Of a stretch of DNA of 64,000 nt, positions 30,989 through 43,007 are shown piece by piece. The DNA is from Leishmania infantum JPCM5 (taxonomy: Eukaryota > Euglenozoa > Kinetoplastea > Trypanosomatida > Trypanosomatidae): assembly GCF_000002875.2 (NCBI RefSeq), contig NC_009411.2:248001-312000 (forward strand), in the 5' to 3' direction. The position numbers and the translations under genes are program-made. Position 1 is the stretch's first letter. Each line of letters opens with the position of its first letter. Under the pieces are notes generated by a model that had not been told where the DNA came from, made no database searches, and was given only the letters and a program-made list of their open reading frames with translations.

Positions 30989-33742
30989 ATGCAGGTTGTG
31001 GTGCAGGCAAGCAGCCTTGCTGCCGGCGAATCCCGCCGTGGCACGTATCAGACGGCCCTTAGCGATGCGTGCTGCGCAGAAGAAGCCGAAAGTGAGACGG
31101 AGAGAAACTGGGGCTATGGTGCCGACGGTAGCACCACCAGCGCGTCACACACCGGCTCGTCTTCTGCACCGAAGCAGGCCCCCGTAACGTCGAGTTTAGT
31201 CTTCCAGTATTTCTCTCTGCTCGCCTCCTACCACGGAGCCGGGCACGTGCCGCGGTACTGGGCAGATATGCTTCGCCCGTCTTCGGTAGCAGGAGCCAAA
31301 GACGACGATGCCAGCACCAGTGAACACGCTCGGGAGTGTGCGGACGAGCTCATTTCCCCTGTGACGGAGATCGACCTCAGCGTTTGCTACGTGGGGCCGA
31401 CCATGCTCCTGGCCCTTGCTGACCTGCTTCGCGTGCAATGTGTGACCGTGCAGCGGGGTCGCAGTCAGCGATGGCCAGTGGGCGGCAAGGAGGGTATGGG
31501 CACGCTGCCTTCCGTGATGGCACCACTCTGGGGTGCGGGCGCGCGTCGCTCGAGCAAGGGAGAGGAGGTGATGTGCTCCTTGCTTCCGCACTTGACAACA
31601 TTGCGACTTATGCACCTCGCAATGGATTTCACGGTGCCTGACGATGCCACAGGATCAAAAGGCGGAAACGCGGTGCTGCGCAGCATGCTGGAGGCACTGC
31701 AGGGTCACCCCTCGCTGAAGATGCTGGACCTCTCCGGCAACCCGGTGGCGGCGGCGCTGGTGCCGGCCATTTCGCGGCTGGTGCAAGTGACGCCGTCTTT
31801 GACGACACTCATGCTTGACGACACGCTCGTCACGGATAGCGAGAAGGAGATGCTGCGCGCACAGTGCTTGCTCAATGAGCTGCGCCTACAGCGTGCGACA
31901 GCGGATGGAGCGGCGGCGACAGTTTCCGACGACGCTTCCTCGACGACCTCGCCGGAGTCTGTCACACGAGGGCTGTGGGCGGCGCAGATGTGTGAGAATG
32001 TGCTCATGGCTGTGGAGCGCGGCGTTTCCGCTGTGCCGTGGCTCCTTGGGAAGTCTACTGCTCTGATACGTCGCTACGGTACGTCGAAGACGTCAGAAGT
32101 CGAGACATCCGCTTTTGGAAGAAGTGCTCGTACCTCGCGCACCTCCGATATGACGGGCGGGCTCTCCCAGTTTGGCTCCAGCTCGGTGAGCCCGTCGTCC
32201 GCAACGGACGTGGCGCCGAGCTTAGAGATAGCATATTTGAGCTACGACTACACAAGCGAGAGCTCGGCCGCTGCCGTGGCTACAGTGCCTCCGCCGGCGG
32301 GTGCAACGTGGAGTGCCGAGTGCACCGAGGTGGCGCGATGCGCCTTCATGTCTCGATCGCTGGCGCAGCGCACCGTGCTGGGAGGGCGGCCGGTGTGGCC
32401 TAACGTCCCGAAACCGCTCGAAGCGGTGGTATCGACGGATCTGGCTCCGCCGTCGGCCGCTGCGGTGGCAGCCACGGATCTTCTGCTTACTCTCCGTCAG
32501 CAAGTGCTTCCCGAGCCCGAGGCCCCGCCGGGACTGCGCCGCGGCTCAGCACGCGATGACACCTTTCTCACCACTGCGGAGGAAGAGTACTGGTCAGTGC
32601 GGAAGAAGCAGGAGGTCCAATGGGGGTATGTGTTGCAGAAGGTCTCGGAAAACCTAACCCCGGTATTCGTGCGCAATGGGCACACCCTCTACGCGGAGGG
32701 CAGCGTGTGCGACAGTATCTACCTTCTTCCCGTATCGCTGCAGGAAACGCGCACCTACGCGGAGCTCCACGTCGGCGTGAATCCGGGACAAGTGAACCGA
32801 GTTTTGCCGGGCCAGTGGGTCGGCGAAGCCGAGATCCTCGACTGTCTCTCCATCTACGCCAAGTATCCGTCCTCCGCCACTGATGGAAGCGCTGCAGTGC
32901 CCGGCTCGGAGACCGTCTTGCAGCGCAGTAGCACCGTGCGCGTCTTCACTGAAGCAACAGACGACGTCGTTCTCTGGGCACTACCCTTCCGCGTCGCCTT
33001 CTTCTACCTCTACGCTCCCTATCAGCTGCTGCATAAGCAGTTTGTCCACCGTACCCCGATGAGCGCCTTCGCCCACATCCACCCGGTTCACCTTGCCTGC
33101 GCCCCTGTGCACATGCACGCAAGCCACGGCTCCTGCCCCGCCTCGGCGGGGCAGGGTCTCGACAGCGGTGCTGCGCCAGTTCTTTGCCGATACGCGTTCA
33201 TGTCGCGCCATGTCCTCTTACTGGAAGAGGGCGAGTTTCTGCTGCGTCTGCCGTCCCTGGCCAACCACGTGGGGCCTCGCAACGGTGGCCGCACCGCTGC
33301 ATCGACTAGAGTGGTGATGGAGGATCATCACCTCCTATCGGGTGTAACCGTGCTGACGCAGCCCCTCCTAGACCTTGACGCTGCGCTGCGAGTCACCGTC
33401 GCCGCCGAACTGGCCGCTGAGAATGGCGGCGCCACTGTCACGTACGCCCGCGGACCCCATGGAACGCTGGCCCTCGGCAAGCAGGCCGAGCTCTGTCGCT
33501 TCCGTGCAGCCAAGGTGGAGCGCACAGCGGCGAGCGCTACCGTTAGCTACAGTGGAGCCAGTGAGACTGCGGAAACGGTCGGCGACAGCGACGGAAACGC
33601 GGCGGCGCTTCGCCAATGCCGCACTGGCGGTAAGGCGGCGCAGTGGCGCTACTCGGCCATCACCAACGAGGAGTTCACCGCTCTCTGTCCTGCACTGCGT
33701 GTTGCACTCACTCGGCACATCTGCGTGGTGCACGACCTTTGA
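30989..33742 (+). CDS. Leucine-rich repeat and cyclic-nucleotide-binding-domain protein, 917 aa
   Basis: ATG at 30989 to TGA at 33740-33742. After a Ser/Thr/Glu-rich N-terminus, an LRR-like region (about residues 190-300; segments LTTLRLMHLAM, LKMLDLSGNPVAAAL, LTTLMLDDTLV) follows, then a Ser/Ala-rich linker. A cyclic-nucleotide-binding fold starts near residue 555: NGHTLYAEGSVCDSIYLL matches the early strands. Glu613 in WVGEAEIL and Arg646 in QRSSTVRV match the Glu and Arg of the phosphate-binding cassette, and VVLWALPFR matches the helix that follows it. The E-to-R spacing is 33 residues, against about 9 in the classical cassette, so a loop of some 24 residues is inserted. About 220 residues of unrecognised sequence follow. 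It may be a cAMP/cGMP-responsive or nucleoside-sensing scaffold; ligand is unknown. No kinase or channel segment is present. Confidence 0.9.
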   Translation: MQVVVQASSLAAGESRRGTYQTALSDACCAEEAESETERNWGYGADGSTTSASHTGSSSAPKQAPVTSSLVFQYFSLLASYHGAGHVPRYWADMLRPSSVAGAKDDDASTSEHARECADELISPVTEIDLSVCYVGPTMLLALADLLRVQCVTVQRGRSQRWPVGGKEGMGTLPSVMAPLWGAGARRSSKGEEVMCSLLPHLTTLRLMHLAMDFTVPDDATGSKGGNAVLRSMLEALQGHPSLKMLDLSGNPVAAALVPAISRLVQVTPSLTTLMLDDTLVTDSEKEMLRAQCLLNELRLQRATADGAAATVSDDASSTTSPESVTRGLWAAQMCENVLMAVERGVSAVPWLLGKSTALIRRYGTSKTSEVETSAFGRSARTSRTSDMTGGLSQFGSSSVSPSSATDVAPSLEIAYLSYDYTSESSAAAVATVPPPAGATWSAECTEVARCAFMSRSLAQRTVLGGRPVWPNVPKPLEAVVSTDLAPPSAAAVAATDLLLTLRQQVLPEPEAPPGLRRGSARDDTFLTTAEEEYWSVRKKQEVQWGYVLQKVSENLTPVFVRNGHTLYAEGSVCDSIYLLPVSLQETRTYAELHVGVNPGQVNRVLPGQWVGEAEILDCLSIYAKYPSSATDGSAAVPGSETVLQRSSTVRVFTEATDDVVLWALPFRVAFFYLYAPYQLLHKQFVHRTPMSAFAHIHPVHLACAPVHMHASHGSCPASAGQGLDSGAAPVLCRYAFMSRHVLLLEEGEFLLRLPSLANHVGPRNGGRTAASTRVVMEDHHLLSGVTVLTQPLLDLDAALRVTVAAELAAENGGATVTYARGPHGTLALGKQAELCRFRAAKVERTAASATVSYSGASETAETVGDSDGNAAALRQCRTGGKAAQWRYSAITNEEFTALCPALRVALTRHICVVHDL

Positions 33743-36700
33743 CAACTGCCGACAGTGTGCGCTGAAGCAATTTGCGAAGCCATCTGCTCTTCGGCACAAC
33801 GTCACCACTTCTGTCAGGGGGAGCCGCACCCTATCTTGGCTCGCCTTTTTTCTTGTTTGTCTTTTGTGTGTGGTCTTGAGCATCATGAGCGTGATGTCGG
33901 ATGTAAATTAGCCCTCATCAGCTCACTGTTGTGAGGCAGAGCGTGTCTGCGGCAGTGTTCACGATGGCAGCGGAAAAGGAATAGAGTAACCCGACGGACA
34001 AGGGAAAGAGAGAAGCAGAAGGGGCGTGGTGGTGGGAGCTTCATGGAAGTTCGGAATGCAAGAGAGATGCATCTCGAGTATCTGGATGTGTGCCGCACGT
34101 TCGTGGCCCTTTGTCAATCGTTGCGTTATCTTCCCCCTGGTGTGCGGCGTGGTTCGGACGAAAAGCGCATCACCGGACTCTCTGCGTGTGTGCGCCCATG
34201 CGTGCAATTGTGCCGCCGGGCCTATCTGCAGCGATACCGCGACGCCCATCTGGCACACCACCTAGAGCAACCATGAGCGCGTGGGCTTTTTACTCACTTG
34301 GCATGCGCACATGAGAGCCCACCGTGATTGCCTCGCCGCCGCGCACTCTCCCCTTCCTCCTACACGCACATCTGCATGCAGAGCGGTCCACAAGTGGCTG
34401 ATGCACCGCCGTTGATCCTCTCTCCGCGGAGCTGCTTGCGCATGCAGCTTCTGCATCTCAACGTATTGGACTGCGTCATTGTGACTGGCCAGATTTCCGG
34501 GTGCATCATTACCGCTTCTCTCCCATGTCTCCACGTCCTTCCTCTCTGTTCGTTGCCGCTGCAGTGGAAGTGTGCCGCCGCCGCCGCCTCCTCCCCCTTT
34601 CTCTTTATCGGCCTCCCTCCCCAACAGTGCATCAAAGCCGTGTTTTTTTATTTTATGTTATTATTACTATTATTTTTTGTTTGTTCACTTTCGTCTGGCC
34701 TCCCCAAACACCAGCACCGACAGCTGCCGCCGCCGTAGCAGCAGCAGCAGCAGCAGCCCGTCTCTCACCTCTTTTCCACGTTCTTCACCGCCACCCGCAC
34801 CTCGAAAAAAAAAAAAGAGACAACGATACACACACACACACCAGCGAAGAATACGTGAAGACACCACCACCAACACAAAGCAAGTATTCTCTTTAGTGCG
34901 TCTTAATTAGAAAACGCACGCACACGCGGGGAACCAAACTTAGAAAAAAAAAAACAGTTTCGGCTAAAACTAGAAGAGGCGGCAATAAACGCTTCTTCAG
35001 CCGGATAGTGATTTGCACCAACGTAGCAACTCGGCGAGAGACGCGCTGACGGGGGAAGGACAATCGACGGCGAGGAAATCGCTCTGCTTGGAACGCGTCC
35101 AGAAAGCAAAAGGAAGGCAAACACCGTGACGAGAGCGCGAACCAAGGAGGGCAGGTAACAGGTGCCGGACAACGAAGCAAGAAGCGTGCGAATAGTCTTC
35201 CTGTGCTCTGTTCGTGCCCGTGTGTGTTGCCGCTGTAACTTTTCCTGTGAAGGTACGAAAGAAATACATTACCAAGGAAATTCAAAAAGATAATAAAAGG
35301 TAAAGGATCACTCAACCCCTCTTCCGCCCCGCGCAACCTACGTAAAGGAGCACAACCAATCATATCTGCGACGCCGTTGCACCGCTGCCGTGACTTATCA
35401 CCACCCTCCCTCACACACGGAGCCTTATCCGAATTGGTGCTGTTGCTTCTTCGTATTGTTCTGATTCTTATCATCACGCGCTTCTGCGCTTCTACCGTGC
35501 ACCCAGTGCTCTGCGGCCTCGCTATTCTCATTGCTCGCCACACCGCACCTCCGCTGTGTTCCTGCCACATTGCTGCTACTGTCGGCTTTTTTGGGGGGTT
35601 ACTTGTATGCGTGTTCGTATTCTCTCCTTCTGTGAGCATACCTCTTTGTTTCTTTATTCTTGATCGTGTCGGAGCAGCAAAAGACGCCGCAGGCACCGCT
35701 CATTCAAAAGGGGCAGCCCTATTGTTTTCTTCCGGGGGTGATAACGAACTCCGGGACGCTATCAAAGGACGGCAGCGTCGAATCAGCGGTAAGGAAGAAA
35801 CAGAAACTCAAGTCTTTTCCACAGCTTCGTTTTTTTTTCTTTTGTTGTTTGTAGTTTGCATCTGGCGCTCAGTGCTACATACGTCTTTCTGTCTTCTTTT
35901 TCATTGTCTTATTTTTCTTTTTGTTTCTCTTGTGCTCGTGTCTACCCTTCAGAGAACACAAGACAGGTGGAGCATCACTCAGACAGATTACATCAAGCGA
36001 AAAAAAAAAACAGAACAACAACATAAAAACATTCAGACGGGACATACGGCAGAAGGAACTATATCGAGGACATCCGGGAGGATACCGCACGAGACGAGCC
36101 AAAAGGAGGAACTATCTGGTTGAGCAAAGAAAGGACGGCACGTTGACACACCGCGGTATTTTCCGTGGGCACTTACGCAAACGTGATTTCTTCGCGGTTG
36201 TGTGTGTGCGTGTGTGTGCCTTGATTGCAACGTGTATCCCTTTACACCCCCTCCCTCCCCTCCTCCTTCCTGTACTCATCCCATCCACTTCCCTCCCCTT
36301 GACCGTCATTCTCTTTTTTTCCCCGTTTTTTGACTTGTTTTACTGTTTACTGAGTCTCTCCCTCTCTGTGTTTCACTTGACCCCTCCTCCTTCCCCCTTT
36401 CCCTACTCGCAAAAACACCAAAAAATCAAAAACAATCACCACTATCACTACCACTACCAACACCACCCTTCCCACTTGTCTCTCTTTCTCTTTTCCGTTG
36501 TTGGGCTGCCTTCATTTTTTTCTTTCGTTTTGCCAGCTCTCTCTCTGTCGGTCCGTCCGTCTGTCTGTCTGTGTGCGTGTGTGTGTGCTGGTCTCGATCT
36601 CTCTCGATTCCATCAGTCCGCCGTCTCTCCCTCTCTCTGCATTTTGGTTCCCTGTCCCTGTCTGCTTGCGTAGCCGCATTTAGCTCAGCTTCTCGACAGA

Positions 36701-38244
36701 TTGCAGGTGTCTCTCTTTTTTTTTTTCAAATCATCGCCTCACATTTTTCTTTCGTTTGCTTCGCCCTCTCTCGCCTTTTTCCGGTGGTCGGAACGTTGCG
36801 TTTTCCATCTTTCTTCTTGGTTTACGGGTGTGTGCGTGTCTGCGTGTGTTCGTTCTCCACTCTCTCTTTTCTCTGGAGGGCATCTCTCTCTGTCTGTCTC
36901 TGTGTGTGTCTCTGTGAGTGGGCGTGTGTGTGCCCGCAGCGAAAAAAAAAAACAGACCACATTTAGAAAACTAAAGAAAGAAACACTCTTTTTGTTTTCG
37001 CTTCGTCTTCCCGCTCTCACTCACTCACTCCGTCTCACGTACTCCGTCTGTCTCGCTTTCTTTTGTTGTTCTCGTTGTGGTTCGATTCTAATAGCCTCTC
37101 TTACCTTTGTTTTCCACTTGTTCTTTCTGTTTTTTCTGTGCTGCTTCCCCTGTGTTTGTTTGTTTGTAGCTCCCTCCCCTTCCTTTCTGTCCTGCCACTC
37201 TATATCTCCTCGTGATTTGGCGTGTTCCGGCCTTTCGAGTCTGTGTGCGTTGATTCCCAGCGCACGCTTTCGCAGTACTCCCCTCCTCTTGTTTTTTTTT
37301 TACTGTGTTGTGTGTGCCCGTTTTTTTTTTTCGTTTCTGTCGGTTTGGCATCTATATAATTTATTCGGTAGTCGTTCTCGTTTTTCACGAGAGGTGTCGC
37401 CGCCGTGACTACATCCGCCCCACTGACGCAGCTCCCTCCCCCTCCTTGTTTCTCTCTCGTTCTTTGCCACCCACCTTTTGTGTGTACGTGTGTTTGCGCT
37501 TTTTTCTTTCCGTTTTTATTGTGGTTTTTGCATCTCCCTCCCTCTCTTCTTTTCTCTCAGGGTAACGGTGTTACTCTTTCTTTTCGCTTGTGTGTGTGTG
37601 TGAGTATTTTGTGTTATGCCCTCTTTCGCTTTTTTAACTCTTAGCCATCACTGCCATCGCTGTTCCTCACTTCCTCTCGCCCTCTCAGTTCCTCTTGCAC
37701 GCGATTTACACAATCGTAGAGTTTCCCTTTTTTTTCCTTCCTCGCTTCTGCGGCCCGGCCCCTTCTGCTGAGCGCCTTCGCTCCCTTATAGCGTCGCAAC
37801 CTAGCGCGCCGACCGCTCTGCAGCACCGTCGAGCTCGTTGAGGTGGTAGTCATTTTTTATTTCTCTCGTTCTTTCAGAAGGTGTCCCTGCACTCTTCGCC
37901 TTGTTTGACTGGCGCAGACGCATAACACGAGGAGCGCGTCTAGTTGCATCTTCAGCACACGCTCTACTAGCTTGTCTCGTGCACTTGCTTGCTCATCGAC
38001 TCCCGCATAACTGGACTCCCTGTATATCGCTCTCTTTATTTTCCCTTGAGGTGCTTTTCTTTTATGCTGACAGTGCGTTTCTTGTTTGCGGTTTTTAAGC
38101 TAATCTAGCTGGTTTCCTTTTTCTTCTTGTCTTCGTTCTTTGTACAGCTCGCGCTCTCGACCATCCACTGCCTTTTTTCTGCTTCCGATTGCGCCCTCCC
38201 TCCCCCCACCCGTCCACCACCCTCTCTATCTAACCTGCCGGTAC
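33743..38244 (+). other. 4.5 kb intergenic region, no convincing gene
   Basis: A very long pyrimidine-dominated stretch, especially 36200-37640, with (CAG)n-like repeats near 34736-34756, A-runs near 34806-34816 and 36000-36010, and TCTG tandems near 36546-36572. The longest frame (35377-36123, starting from a non-ATG codon nearby) encodes a hydrophobic Phe/Leu/Cys-rich product consistent with translated T/C tracts. The region should hold the 3' UTR of the LRR-CNB gene and the leader of the RRM gene; a missed non-coding RNA is possible. Confidence 0.5.
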
Positions 38245-38271
38245 CTTTTGGTTTATTCCATTTCGTGTCAG
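38245..38271 (+). promoter_or_regulatory. Inferred spliced-leader acceptor for the RRM gene
   Basis: T-rich tract ending TTTCGTGTCAG with AG at 38270-38271, 19 nt before the ATG at 38291. This predicts a short 5' UTR even though about 4.5 kb separates the gene from its upstream neighbour. Confidence 0.45.
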
Positions 38272-38290
38272 TAGCGGCGTAGCTACCATC

Positions 38291-39652
38291 ATGCAGAACA
38301 GCAACAGCAGTTATCCCTTGCAGAAGCCGTACCGCGGCCGAGGCATTACAGATGGCCCCAGCATGGGCACGCCGCATTCAACCTACTCGCAGCAGAAACC
38401 TCCCACGTCCCCGCTCGTGTTTGCAGCGCCGGGTAGCGGAACGCCCCCGCAGCAGCAGGATCCCCTCTCCGCTTCGCTGTACTCTGAGCCGCTGCCGATG
38501 AACTATAAAGCGCCGCTGGGGCGTCACAACAGCCGCACCCTCATTGAGGTAGAGGATAGTCCTATCAAAGTCACTTGCCTCACCAAGGGTGGTACCCGCT
38601 CGCCGTACATGACGCCGATGCCGAGCGACATGGCCCCCGATGCGGACCGCAGCGGCCGGCACAATCCCTACACCTTCAGCTACTCCGGTAGCTCCAGTCC
38701 CATACAGGTGTCCACGCCGACACACTCGCCACAGGCCAGCGCGTTCGACAGCAGTGCTGCCGCGTCCCGCAGGATGCAGCGCAGCGGCCCGTACGGCTGC
38801 ACGGAGCCGCCGCTGGCGGATGCCCGCCTCGTACAAGGTCACAGCGTGCGCCTCGACACCACGTTCGCGCTGCCGCCCGAGGTGGTACATCGCGCCTTGA
38901 AAGATCGCTGTCGCTACATCCAGTTCCCTGCCAATCTTCCCGTCTTCCCTAAGGCTGGCACACTCGGCCCCAACGCGAACAACGGCAACAACTCGAGCTC
39001 GAATGGTAGCACTGGCAGCGGCGGCTCTGGCGAGAGCAGTCTTCCGATTGCCCTTTTCATTGGCCAAGTGCGATTCGAGACGACGGCCGCGGAGCTTCTG
39101 TGGCTTGTGCATCGCACCTGCGGGGCCTGCGCGAGCCACCTCGAGAGCCGTGGTGCGGGGTGCTATCTTCTGTACTGCAAGAGCGAGGCCGACCTGACGC
39201 TGGTTCGCAGCCTGCACAAGCGCATTCTCTTCGACATTGGTGGCGTATGGCTCGCCCGTACAGCAGACGAGGTGGACGCGATGTGTGAGTACATCGCGCT
39301 TGACGCACCGCTTCTCTCCAAGAAGGCTCGCCTGCCGCGCGATTCAATGGTGGTCGAGGAGCTAAAGGCGGATGCTATCAACAGCGGAGGTCGTCGAGGG
39401 CACGAAAAGCGAGCCATGAGCGACCATAGCATCTCTGGAAACCGGAGGGGTGGTGGCCGCGGCGCCAGTGCACAAGGCTCTGGTGTCGACGACATGTCGC
39501 AGACGGCGAGCGGTGATGCCCGTCAGCAGCCCATGCAGCAGCAGCAGCAGCGGCGGCGGGATCAAGAGGGACTCCCAACGTATGAGGAGTCAGCTCCACC
39601 ATACCCTGGATACCCACCCCAGTCCTTCGGAGAATGCCCTCTCTACAAGTAA
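38291..39652 (+). CDS. RNA-binding protein with one RRM-like domain, 453 aa
   Basis: ATG at 38291 to TAA at 39650-39652. The N-terminal 230 residues are Ser/Pro/Gln-rich and disordered (poly-Ser/Asn/Gly near 225-250), with a short ordered stretch near 195-225 (LPPEVVHRALKDRCRYIQFP). An RRM-like domain spans about 252-336. IALFIGQV is the RNP2 position, GAGCYLLYC the degenerate RNP1 position, and LVRSLHKRILFDIGGVWLARTA the C-terminal half. The aromatic residues of classical RNP1 are partly replaced, so RNA affinity may be weak or the domain may bind protein. The C-terminus is Gly/Arg-rich, then Gln-rich (QQPMQQQQQRRR), then Pro/Tyr-rich. Post-transcriptional regulation of mRNA is the likely role in an organism without promoter control. 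Confidence 0.9.
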   Translation: MQNSNSSYPLQKPYRGRGITDGPSMGTPHSTYSQQKPPTSPLVFAAPGSGTPPQQQDPLSASLYSEPLPMNYKAPLGRHNSRTLIEVEDSPIKVTCLTKGGTRSPYMTPMPSDMAPDADRSGRHNPYTFSYSGSSSPIQVSTPTHSPQASAFDSSAAASRRMQRSGPYGCTEPPLADARLVQGHSVRLDTTFALPPEVVHRALKDRCRYIQFPANLPVFPKAGTLGPNANNGNNSSSNGSTGSGGSGESSLPIALFIGQVRFETTAAELLWLVHRTCGACASHLESRGAGCYLLYCKSEADLTLVRSLHKRILFDIGGVWLARTADEVDAMCEYIALDAPLLSKKARLPRDSMVVEELKADAINSGGRRGHEKRAMSDHSISGNRRGGGRGASAQGSGVDDMSQTASGDARQQPMQQQQQRRRDQEGLPTYEESAPPYPGYPPQSFGECPLYK

Positions 39653-42600
39653 GCCGTTCGATGCACCTGCAGGACAGGAGATCCACGTCGAGAATCGAGA
39701 GCTCACGGGCTCCATCTCGCTTCGCCTGGGCGAAACCTCTCAACCCATGGCTGGCTCAACTTGCACTCCCTTCTTTGTTGCGACGGTCTGGGAGCGTCCA
39801 GTACACTGCCCGAGCTCCCACTGACGCATACACGGCTGTAAAGCGTCTCCTTCTCCTGAGCGTCCGTGTCTGTACTTGTCTCTGTGATGTGTGCAGGTCT
39901 TTGTATCTTTCTGTCTGGTCGCGCGCCAATACGGGCCGAATCATCCCCCCCCCCGCGATGTTCACTCCGTGTTGGCTGTCCCTCTCTCCTTTTTCTTTTT
40001 TTTTGGGGTGGGGGGGGGGCTTTTTTCTGTCGCCAATGCCTGTTCCGCCCACCGAGCCACCGGACAAACTTGATCGTCCTTCTGTCCGCCTTCTCCTCTC
40101 TCTGCATGTCGTTGCCCGCGTCTTTTTTCGAATTGTGGTTTTGCACCGTGCACTCTCTCCGCCAGCTTGTTCGCTTCTTGAGGGAGCGAGCGACAGCGCG
40201 AAAAAAGGTCCTGGCCGTGTGCATTTTTATGTGTGTTTCTACCAGTGTAGGTCATAGTTGTGGTCAGGCGCATAACAGACGCGCTTCAACTGCCGAAACC
40301 GTCCCTTCATCCCAGATCCTTTCCTTCGTGGCGTCTTTTTTTTACCCTGTTCTTTTTTTCGTCGAGAGCAGGAGCTGCAGGGGAACGACAAAATATGCAC
40401 GCATGCACACACGCGCTCGAAGAATGCAGAACTTGCAAAAATGGCGAAGGGGAAAAAGCTTCCCGGCGCATCGGTGAGCCGTCGAGAGCGCTAGAAAGCG
40501 GTAAAGGCAGCAAACGAGACAAGCGCAGGGCCCAGCCAAAGGTGATGCAATGGTGGCTCGGTGCAAGAGGGATGCTGGTGCCCTCTCGGCTGTGGCGGCT
40601 CTTTGGCTGTGAAACACGCGCAGACGGCGAGGAGGGCGGATGCGAAACAAACAAAAAAGGCACACACACACAATGCGAGACCCTCGGCGGATGCAGAGGC
40701 AGAGCGGAAGCTATTCCGTGATGCGAATGCTGGTGCCGCATGGCGTGTGTAAATTCACATGCGGCTGCTCCTCTGTGCTTGTGCGGTGGGCCGTTTGTGC
40801 AACACGTTTTTTTTCGTTTGGATGTTTCTGATTTGCGTTTTACTCTCGCCTTCCTCCGCTTTATAAAGAGAGAAGAAAAAAAAGAAGAACATGTATCACT
40901 ACTCCACAACGCAGATGTGACGGACGGTAGTGACGTCCACACGTACGCACAAGGATAGCAGTCACCTTTTCTTTTCTCTTGCCGCCGTTCAGCGACCAGT
41001 GCGAGATCGAGAGCGTGGGTGCGAGATGAGACGAGAGACGAGAGGCGGAAGCGCGCAGGGGAGCATGGGTGTCTATCTATCTATATATATATATACATCT
41101 AAGTGTACAATCTTCTACGAAAAAAGAAAACACACACACGCACAAAGACACACGTGCGCGGCCCACCCTGCACTTTCCCCTATTTGCTCGTTTCTTACAT
41201 GTTTCTCCCCCTTCCTCTTCTTTTAAATCTCCTTTTGGCGTCTTTCGTTTCCTCGGTTTGCTTCCTTCTCCTCTTCGGCCATGGCGTTGTTCGTGTTGTT
41301 GTCATTTTACGCACACCAGCTCGTTATGCAAGAATGTAAGGGCGGTGCCTCTCTCTTTTTTCTTGTGCTCTCTGCGCAGTTCACGGGTGAGTTTGTGTGT
41401 GTGTGTGTGTGTGCTCTTCGCGGTCTCGGAAAGCCACTGCTGAGATGCGTTTGCGACGCCCTGCTGAGATGTGGAACAGGCACACCAACATGGGCGCCGC
41501 CATGCATACATACATACATACGTACACACACCCAGACACAAACCGTAGAGGCGCCTACGGATATCGATTCGCATGGCGTGGCGGCCATTCACGCACATAC
41601 TTTGTTTGTGACCTCCTCTTCCTCATTTGTCATTTCGGTTTGTTGGCGTTTTGCACGTTAATGGTTGTGAAATGGAGCTCCTGCTCTAGTTCCTCCCTCT
41701 TATTCGGATTGGGTGCGATTTGACCGTATGTTTACCCCGTATTGGCGACTATGAGTGAATGTGTGCGTGTATGTAGGCATGTATTATATATATATATATA
41801 TATGCACGTCTGTGTGTATGTGTTTGAGTGTGAGTGCAAGTGCAGACGAAACAGAAAGTGGCGTGATGCGTTTGTTCTTGTTGGCTACACCTTTGTCGGC
41901 TGTATCCTGCCTTCTCCCTCACTTAAGCCTTTTCGTACAGCTTTCATGGATTTCTTTCCATCTTGTTGCCCCGCCCGCCCCACCTGTTCTTTGCCTCTCT
42001 CGTCGTCCGTCGCTTATTCGCTACGCTTAACACACACAAAAACACGCGTTTTCTCTTCCTCTGCCTTTTTTTTCGCTTTCTATTTTTTTCGTTTTTAATG
42101 TTTTGTGCTGCGTCTTTTTTCAGCTGTTTCTCTAACACACTCTCCTCTCTCCGTGTTTCCTACAAAAACTCACACGCACGCTCGAACACACGCACACGCA
42201 CGCAGGTACGTGCATGCATGTAGCCTCTCTTGATTAAGAACGAAGAAAAAAAAACGTAGACTAATATGCCACAGTCGTGGTTCCGTGTAGACACATAAAG
42301 AATGAAAAGAGCATAGGGCAGAGTTTTTGGTATGACGATTCGCACGACCTTGGTGTCGTGGGCGCCCTTTAGAGCCGGTAATGGGGGCAAGCGTTTATCG
42401 GATTCTGCTGAGGTGAGCGGAAGGAGCGGGCGTAAACCCCAGTCTTGCTAGCTCTACCTCCTCGCGTGCGTGTGTCGGTGCATGCGCTCACCGAGCGAGC
42501 AACACGGCGGGTGAGACTCTACCATCACCACCACTCTCCCTCCCTCACGCCAATTCATTCATCGCCATCCGCTCCCTGGTGCGCTCACGCTGGCTGTGAC

Positions 42601-43007
42601 GCACCCCCGCTCCCGCTCACCGAGCTCACGCTTTCGCTCCGCGCCGTCTTCTCTTTGTGTGCCTTCACTTTACCGACGTACACGCAAAAGCGCCAGACGC
42701 GCGCGCGTGCGCTCATGCTGATATGCCGATGTAGAGAGAACAGAGGAGCATAGCCTGCAGGTCTCCTGCAATAGCCTTCATCTGCGCCCGGGCTCGGCCT
42801 ATGCATGACGTTCGCTTTGCACGCTTTTCGCCGCAGTTCCTGATCCGCTGGCTGCATCTCGCCTTTACCCCCCCCCCTCCCCACGCTCACCCTGTCTTCC
42901 TCCGTACGTCTGTTTCTTTGGCGTTGCATGCTCGATGCCTCAACTTGGCGACGCGTTCTGGCAAACTCAGCAGGCTCACATGGTGCACTTTTTCCGTCCA
43001 CCCTTAT
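39653..43007 (+). other. 3.3 kb intergenic region, no convincing gene
   Basis: UTR-type sequence: G/C homopolymers near 39946-39954 and 40003-40019, (TG)n near 41392-41412, (TA)n at 41785-41803, and alternating purine and pyrimidine blocks. Open frames of 100-210 codons occur on both strands but have non-coding composition. No RNA gene recognised. Confidence 0.5.
41785..41803. repeat. (TA)n microsatellite
   Basis: Nineteen-base alternating A/T tract in the region after the RRM gene, next to TG-rich sequence. Confidence 0.85.

Noticed and set aside
35377..36123. 248-codon hydrophobic open frame upstream of the RRM gene
   Set aside because: Hydrophobicity arises from T/C tracts and the C-terminal third from A-rich sequence; composition is unlike the neighbouring real genes.
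37070..37095. GGTTCGATTC, like a tRNA B box
   Set aside because: The flanking bases cannot form a T-arm stem and no A box or acceptor stem is present. Similar TTCGAAT words at 5461, 12897 (minus) and 30891 (minus) failed the same test.
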